A stretch of 64,000 nt of DNA from Chrysopilus asiliformis (lineage: Eukaryota; Arthropoda; Insecta; Diptera; Rhagionidae), in contig OZ035961.1 in the NCBI GenBank assembly GCA_964034945.1, positions 16,135,243 through 16,199,242 of the forward strand. The letters are read 5' to 3'. Positions 59,792 through 64,000 of this stretch are shown one piece after another. The notes under the pieces were generated by a model. The model was not told where the DNA came from and did not search any database. It saw only the letters and a list, made by a program, of their open reading frames with translations. How positions within the stretch are numbered: the stretch's first letter is position 1; each line of letters starts with the position of its first letter. A program made the position numbers and the translations under genes.

Positions 59792-61591
59792 ATCATATGA
59801 AGTTTAGTTATGTAAAAAAGGTATCATTTCACCGCCAGGTGGATAAAGCTATGGTTTTTAAGTGACGTACAATTTTCAAGAAAATCGCACAACAATTACA
59901 AATGTCTCAAAATAGAAAAAAAACATCTCAGTTTGTGTGGGGACACGCCCATGGAGACGTTTTTTTATGGTTCCAGCCAGAGCTTAGGGGAAGACCCTTT
60001 AATGCCGAAGCTCAGGATGGAAATGAAACGACTTGTAGCCTATGTTTGAAACTGCTATATCGTTAGCTTAACTGTGAAATTTAATGAAATCCCGTCCACC
60101 TATTCCTGAGTTTACTGGAAACAAACAAACTAGAATTGAAATTTTGATGAGGTTTTTTTGCTAAATATCTCAAAATAGAAAAAAAAAATTAAACACGGCC
60201 GTATTTGAAAAAACAAACAGACACATTTTTATTTTATTTATCTGGATTTGCTAATTTTCAAAAAATGTTCGATCTCTTTTAAAGAAATCCAAGAAAATTT
60301 CACGGATGAAAACTTATCAATGATTTTAGATAAAAAGAACAATCTCTTATTTAAGATATAAAACTTATATTTAAGATATAAGTTTAATACGCAGCACTTT
60401 AGTAAATTTCCAACTATTTACAAACATTAGGATGCAATTTAATTCCACATTAAATTATAGAAAATTACGTATTAATTATTAAATGTTTTAACCCTTTAAT
60501 ACATCTACCAAAGGCACATTTTTTTTAACTAAGATTAATTAATCGTTTTGTAGATAATTTTGTTTGCCTAAGCGAACAGAATAGAAAAAAGGTAAGAACC
60601 TTAACCTATTTGAATTCTCGTTCTAGTAGATCTTAAAATATTTTAACATAATAGAATCCCAGTATCTAGTAGACAGAATATCCTATCAATCAAAATGTTA
60701 ATTGATCTCAATGGCGGATAATTCACATATCAAACATTTCTGTCACTGATTTCTTCTTATATGTTACATGAACTTCTATTTAGGCTAAAAATATATTCTT
60801 TTAGAATTAAAACATCGGGCTAAAAAAATTAAATACGGTACAGTTTAAAAAAAAATATGCTTTGTATTTCATATGAAAAATTCATAAGATGAAAAATTCA
60901 AATCACAATTTTGTCATTACCAGATTTTGCATTTAAGTATGATTTATTATTGACAAATCTTTGTAAAGGGCAGATTAAATGTTATAATATATTGAACATT
61001 TTAATGTAATATTTATTTTTCTAAGATTTTTTTAAGATGATAAAATCAATTCTGTGATATATAATTAAATCTTCCTTTTTTCCTTTGAATACAAAATGCG
61101 AACCATAGCCGAATTTAAATTTTTAATAGATTATAAAATAAAGAGCATTTTATATAACCCAATTTTTATTCAATAAACAGACAAATCTTCTTTAAATTTT
61201 TTTTCAATAAGCCTAAGAAATATTTTATTTTATTTATTTGTGGTGGGTAGTTCATAGTATCCATCAAAAGATTTTCTCAAGTAAATAAATAATTTAAAGA
61301 CACTGTAAATACATTTTGTTGAATTTTCAATTAATAATTGAGTGTAATCGGTGCAAAACAATTATTGAGTGAAAATTCACCATGCAGTGTAATTTTCAAC
61401 GTGGTGTGTAATTTTTAACAAAAGACCACATTAATTTTCAACCACTTTTAAACATTTTTTTGTTGAAAATGTATGCAGTATTTTGCAGGAAATTACACAG
61501 ATGTTGAATTTATAACAATTGTGATTAAATTTCAATCAGAAGAAACAAGGATTTTCAATGAAATGATTAATATTTATCAACTGCACGCCAA
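59792..61591. other. AT-rich intergenic interval
   Basis: No gene. The block at 59880-60130 has mixed composition (ggacacgcccatggagacg, tcccgtccacctattcctg) and looks like an old repeat. The rest is very AT-rich. Confidence 0.35.
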
Positions 61592-61593
61592 TA

Positions 61594-62886
61594 ACACATG
61601 GATCAATAAGTCCCGAGACTAACCCAGAGATGACGCTCGTAGTAAACCAGTAACCACGTCTTTCTAGAGTACTAACCTTTGCTTGAAACGTGTCAAAATT
61701 TTAAGTCGATCGGACCAGAAACAGCTGAGTTATCGAGGTTGGAGTAAAGTCGTTTTGTAGTTTGTTTAAAAAATGGAAAAAACCGAGTTTCGTGTTCTGA
61801 TAAAACATTGTTTTTTAATGGGTAAAAACACCGTGCAAGCGAAACAATGGATTGAAAAATGTTACCCGGACTCTTGTCCATCAAAAGCAACGATTTGTCG
61901 GTGGTTTGCCGAGTTTAAACGTGGTCGTACCGACACAAATGACGCGGAACGCTCGGGTAGACCTGTGGAAGCCGTTACACCGGAAAATGTGAGTGAAGTG
62001 ACAAAAATTATAATGAAAGATCGTAAAGTGAAGCTCCGTGAGATTGCTGAGATAACACAGATATCATATGGAAGTGCATTTACTATCCTTCATGAAAAAT
62101 TGAGCATGAAAAAGGTTTTTTCCAAGTGGGTGCCGCGATTGCTTTCGATGGAACAAAAACAGCAACGAGTCGATGATTCAGAAAGCTGTTTATCGCTATT
62201 TACTCGCAATAAAAAAGATTTCTTGCGTCGTTACGTGTCCATGGACGAAACATGGATACATCACTACACTCCAGAGTCGAAGCGGCAGTCATCTGAGTGG
62301 CGCACAGCTGGCGAAAGCCGTCCGAAGCGTCCGAAAACGCAGCAGTCAGCTGGCAAAGTCATGGCGTCAGTTTTTTGGGATACGCATGGCGTGATTTTCA
62401 TTGACTACCTCGAAAAAGGTAAATCGATCAACAGTGATTATTATATTGACTTGCTGGTGCGTTTGAAGGAGGAAATCGCAAAAAAACGACCGCACATGCA
62501 GAGAAAAAAAATCCTTTTTCACCAAGACAATGCACCCTGCCACAAGTCGATGAAAACAATGGCAAAATTGAACGAATTGGGCTTTCATCTGCTTCCCCAC
62601 CCCCCATACTCGCCAGATTTAGCCCCCAGTGACTACTGGCTCTTTGCTGATCTTAAAAAAATGCTCCAGGGAAAAAGATTTGGCTCAAATGAGGAGGTCA
62701 TCGCTGAAACTGAAGCTTATTTTGAAGCGAAAGATAATTTTTTTTATAAACATGGTATTGAAAAATTGGAAAAGCGTTGGAACGATTGTATCACCCTAAA
62801 AGGTGATTATATTGATGAATAAAAAAAAATTTGGCAAAAAAAATGTTGTTTTCATTGTTAGTCTCGGGACTTATTGATCCATGTGT
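61594..62886 (+). mobile_element. intact mariner transposon
   Basis: 1293 bp with perfect 30-bp inverted repeats at 61594-61623 and 62857-62886 (acacatggatcaataagtcc...), flanked by the TA target duplication at 61592-61593 and 62887-62888. It carries one uninterrupted transposase frame. Perfect ends plus an open frame mark a very young insertion that may be active. Length and end sequence (ataagtccc core) match the irritans/Himar1 group. Confidence 0.95.
61773..62822 (+). CDS. mariner transposase, irritans (Himar1-like) subfamily
   Basis: 349 residues, the family's normal length, beginning MEKTEFRVLIKHCFLMGKN. An N-terminal pair of helix-turn-helix domains (residues about 1-110) binds the inverted repeats. 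A linker with WVPRLLSMEQKQQRVD follows (canonical form WVPHEL/WVPREL, so slightly altered). The catalytic DD34D triad is complete: D158 in YVSMDETWIHHY, D252 in LFHQDNAPCHKS and D287 in YSPDLAPSDYW. It cuts and pastes the element at TA sites. No stop or frameshift. A poly(A)-like aataaaaaaa overlaps the stop region. Confidence 0.95.
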   Translation: MEKTEFRVLIKHCFLMGKNTVQAKQWIEKCYPDSCPSKATICRWFAEFKRGRTDTNDAERSGRPVEAVTPENVSEVTKIIMKDRKVKLREIAEITQISYGSAFTILHEKLSMKKVFSKWVPRLLSMEQKQQRVDDSESCLSLFTRNKKDFLRRYVSMDETWIHHYTPESKRQSSEWRTAGESRPKRPKTQQSAGKVMASVFWDTHGVIFIDYLEKGKSINSDYYIDLLVRLKEEIAKKRPHMQRKKILFHQDNAPCHKSMKTMAKLNELGFHLLPHPPYSPDLAPSDYWLFADLKKMLQGKRFGSNEEVIAETEAYFEAKDNFFYKHGIEKLEKRWNDCITLKGDYIDE

Positions 62887-62888
62887 TA

Positions 62889-63178
62889 TGTATCTATTCT
62901 GAATACTATCACCCTTGTTCTGGCGTTGTAACAGGTCACAAGTCACAATCTGTATAATTTTCCAGTGATTTTTTCTATTATTAATGAAATGGGAAATTTT
63001 TCAAATCTCAATTCAAAAAAAAAATACAAAGCAGAGGGAATTTTACCGTGAAAATACGAAAGTGTTGTGATCGAGTTGGTCACTGACCGTGACCAGAATA
63101 GGACCCTATTATATAGAATTTTATAATTCAATGGAAACGAAAACTCAAATTTCGCATTGTTTTAACCTCTATAAAGCT
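62889..63178. other. flank right of mariner
   Basis: AT-rich, with no feature seen. Confidence 0.35.
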
Positions 63179-63327
63179 CAATTCAGACTAACGATTACGA
63201 TTCAGCTTCGTCGACCAATGAGATCAAAATTTTTATTTTCCTATCGTTGAAGCTTTGATCTCAATGGCTGAGAAGCTTAATCGTAATCGTAATCGTAATC
63301 GTAATCGCAATCGTTAGTCTGAATTTG
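63179..63327. mobile_element. 149-bp MITE with internal hexamer array
   Basis: The left end caattcagactaacgattac and the right end (reverse complement caaattcagactaacgattg) form inverted repeats. Near the right end is (taatcg)n, about five units at 63279-63308. A second inverted pair (ttcagcttcg...gaagctt) lies inside. Confidence 0.65.
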
Positions 63328-63455
63328 AATTAACAATAAATGTGCTTATTATAACCGAATACAGTATTAAAGTTGGTTTTGCAAAGTTTGCACAAAAAGT
63401 TCAACAATTAATGAATATTCAACGATTCTGATTAAATTTGAACCACATAACCCTT

Positions 63456-63620
63456 GCAGTTCCTTACTTTACTTGCTGCATATTTACTTTTTGAATTTCT
63501 CCCGCCACAGGTAGACACATTTTTACTTTTCCTAACACAGCTGAACGTGTGCACAGCATGGGCCAAATTTTCCTGCAGCAAGCCAATATCGCCGTACGCA
63601 AGTCGACGATTTTTAACCCC
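63456..63620 (+). repeat. relative of the inner MITE interior
   Basis: It aligns by eye with 20625-20760: gaatttctcccgccacaggt versus gaatttctccgaccacaggt, and aatatcgccgtacgcaagtc versus aattacgccgtatgtaggtc. The copy is diverged and its ends were not found. Confidence 0.55.
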
Positions 63621-63809
63621 TTTTTTTGACTGTACGGCATTTAAAAAAATTGCGATAATTTTTATTACTCTAGAATTGAGTTATTAGTCACTGTGCAAAT
63701 ACCATTTCTACAAAGAGCAATCAATACCCGCATAATAGCAACTAATTTTTTTATGCAAGTTGAATTTTCCCCAATTTTGTTCCAAAACTAACTTTTTGAA
63801 ATAAACGGA

Positions 63810-64000
63810 GCAGTCTAACCTGGATCAGTGGGACTTGGGTAAGTGGGAAACCTCTATAACTGGGATGGATTGTTCGGTCCGAGCGTTTCTAAACAGGAGT
63901 GGGTTTGGGTAAGTTGTAATAAAATTTTGAATGAAAAATTTAGATCCAAGATTTGAGCATTTCACGAGTTTTGTTTTATTTTAAAAGAACGAACAATCGT
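63810..64000. other. possible truncated pogo-like repeat end
   Basis: cagtctaacctggatcagtg followed by ggtaagtgggaaacctctat resembles the ends of pogo/Tigger-type repeats. The window ends before any partner end. Confidence 0.3.

Overview
This is a gene-poor, AT-rich, repeat-rich stretch of an arthropod nuclear genome, probably an insect and perhaps a fly. The evidence is spliced genes with GT-AG introns (several only 58-75 nt), conserved animal genes, an intact mariner of the irritans/Himar1 type, and repeats laid out like Drosophila DINE-1/mini-me elements. Species is inferred from style only. The sequence holds one 200-N assembly gap (9200-9399).

Layout. At 0.7-7.1 kb on the minus strand lies a complete seven-exon gene for DCAF15, a CUL4-DDB1 ubiquitin ligase substrate receptor. 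Its large second intron is filled with transposon debris. At 9.0-12.6 kb, also minus, is an animal haem peroxidase with all key catalytic residues and a long low-complexity C-terminal tail. The tail is interrupted by the gap and by an apparent frameshift; the 5' exons were not found. From 12.6 to 27 kb there is mostly nested repeat sequence. At 27.1-27.7 kb (minus) is a two-exon gene for a small secreted protein, and at 35.2-35.5 kb (minus) a small Ser/Asn-rich protein.

From 40 kb onward the window is dominated by DNA transposons with readable ends: hAT-type elements with 8-bp target duplications (42.6-43.9, 44.4-44.8, 53.3-54.4 kb), an internally deleted mariner relative (46.5-47.1 kb), and a structurally intact mariner (61.6-62.9 kb). 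Between them are a WAP-domain protein gene with its intron inside the signal peptide (45.2-45.8 kb) and a probable small secreted protein gene (49.5-49.9 kb).

I see no operon-like or pathway grouping among the genes; they are independent loci separated by repeats. The strongest unusual signals are structural: a 150-bp spacerless palindrome with a 3-bp target duplication and a paralogous empty site, a three-layer nested insertion at 20.2-21.1 kb whose insertion points can be read against intact copies in the same window, two long imperfect hairpins (one in a peroxidase intron), and the WAP protein with a dense N-glycosylation-sequon stalk. I found no CRISPR array, rRNA or convincing tRNA, and nothing that I can defend as a wholly new multi-gene system.
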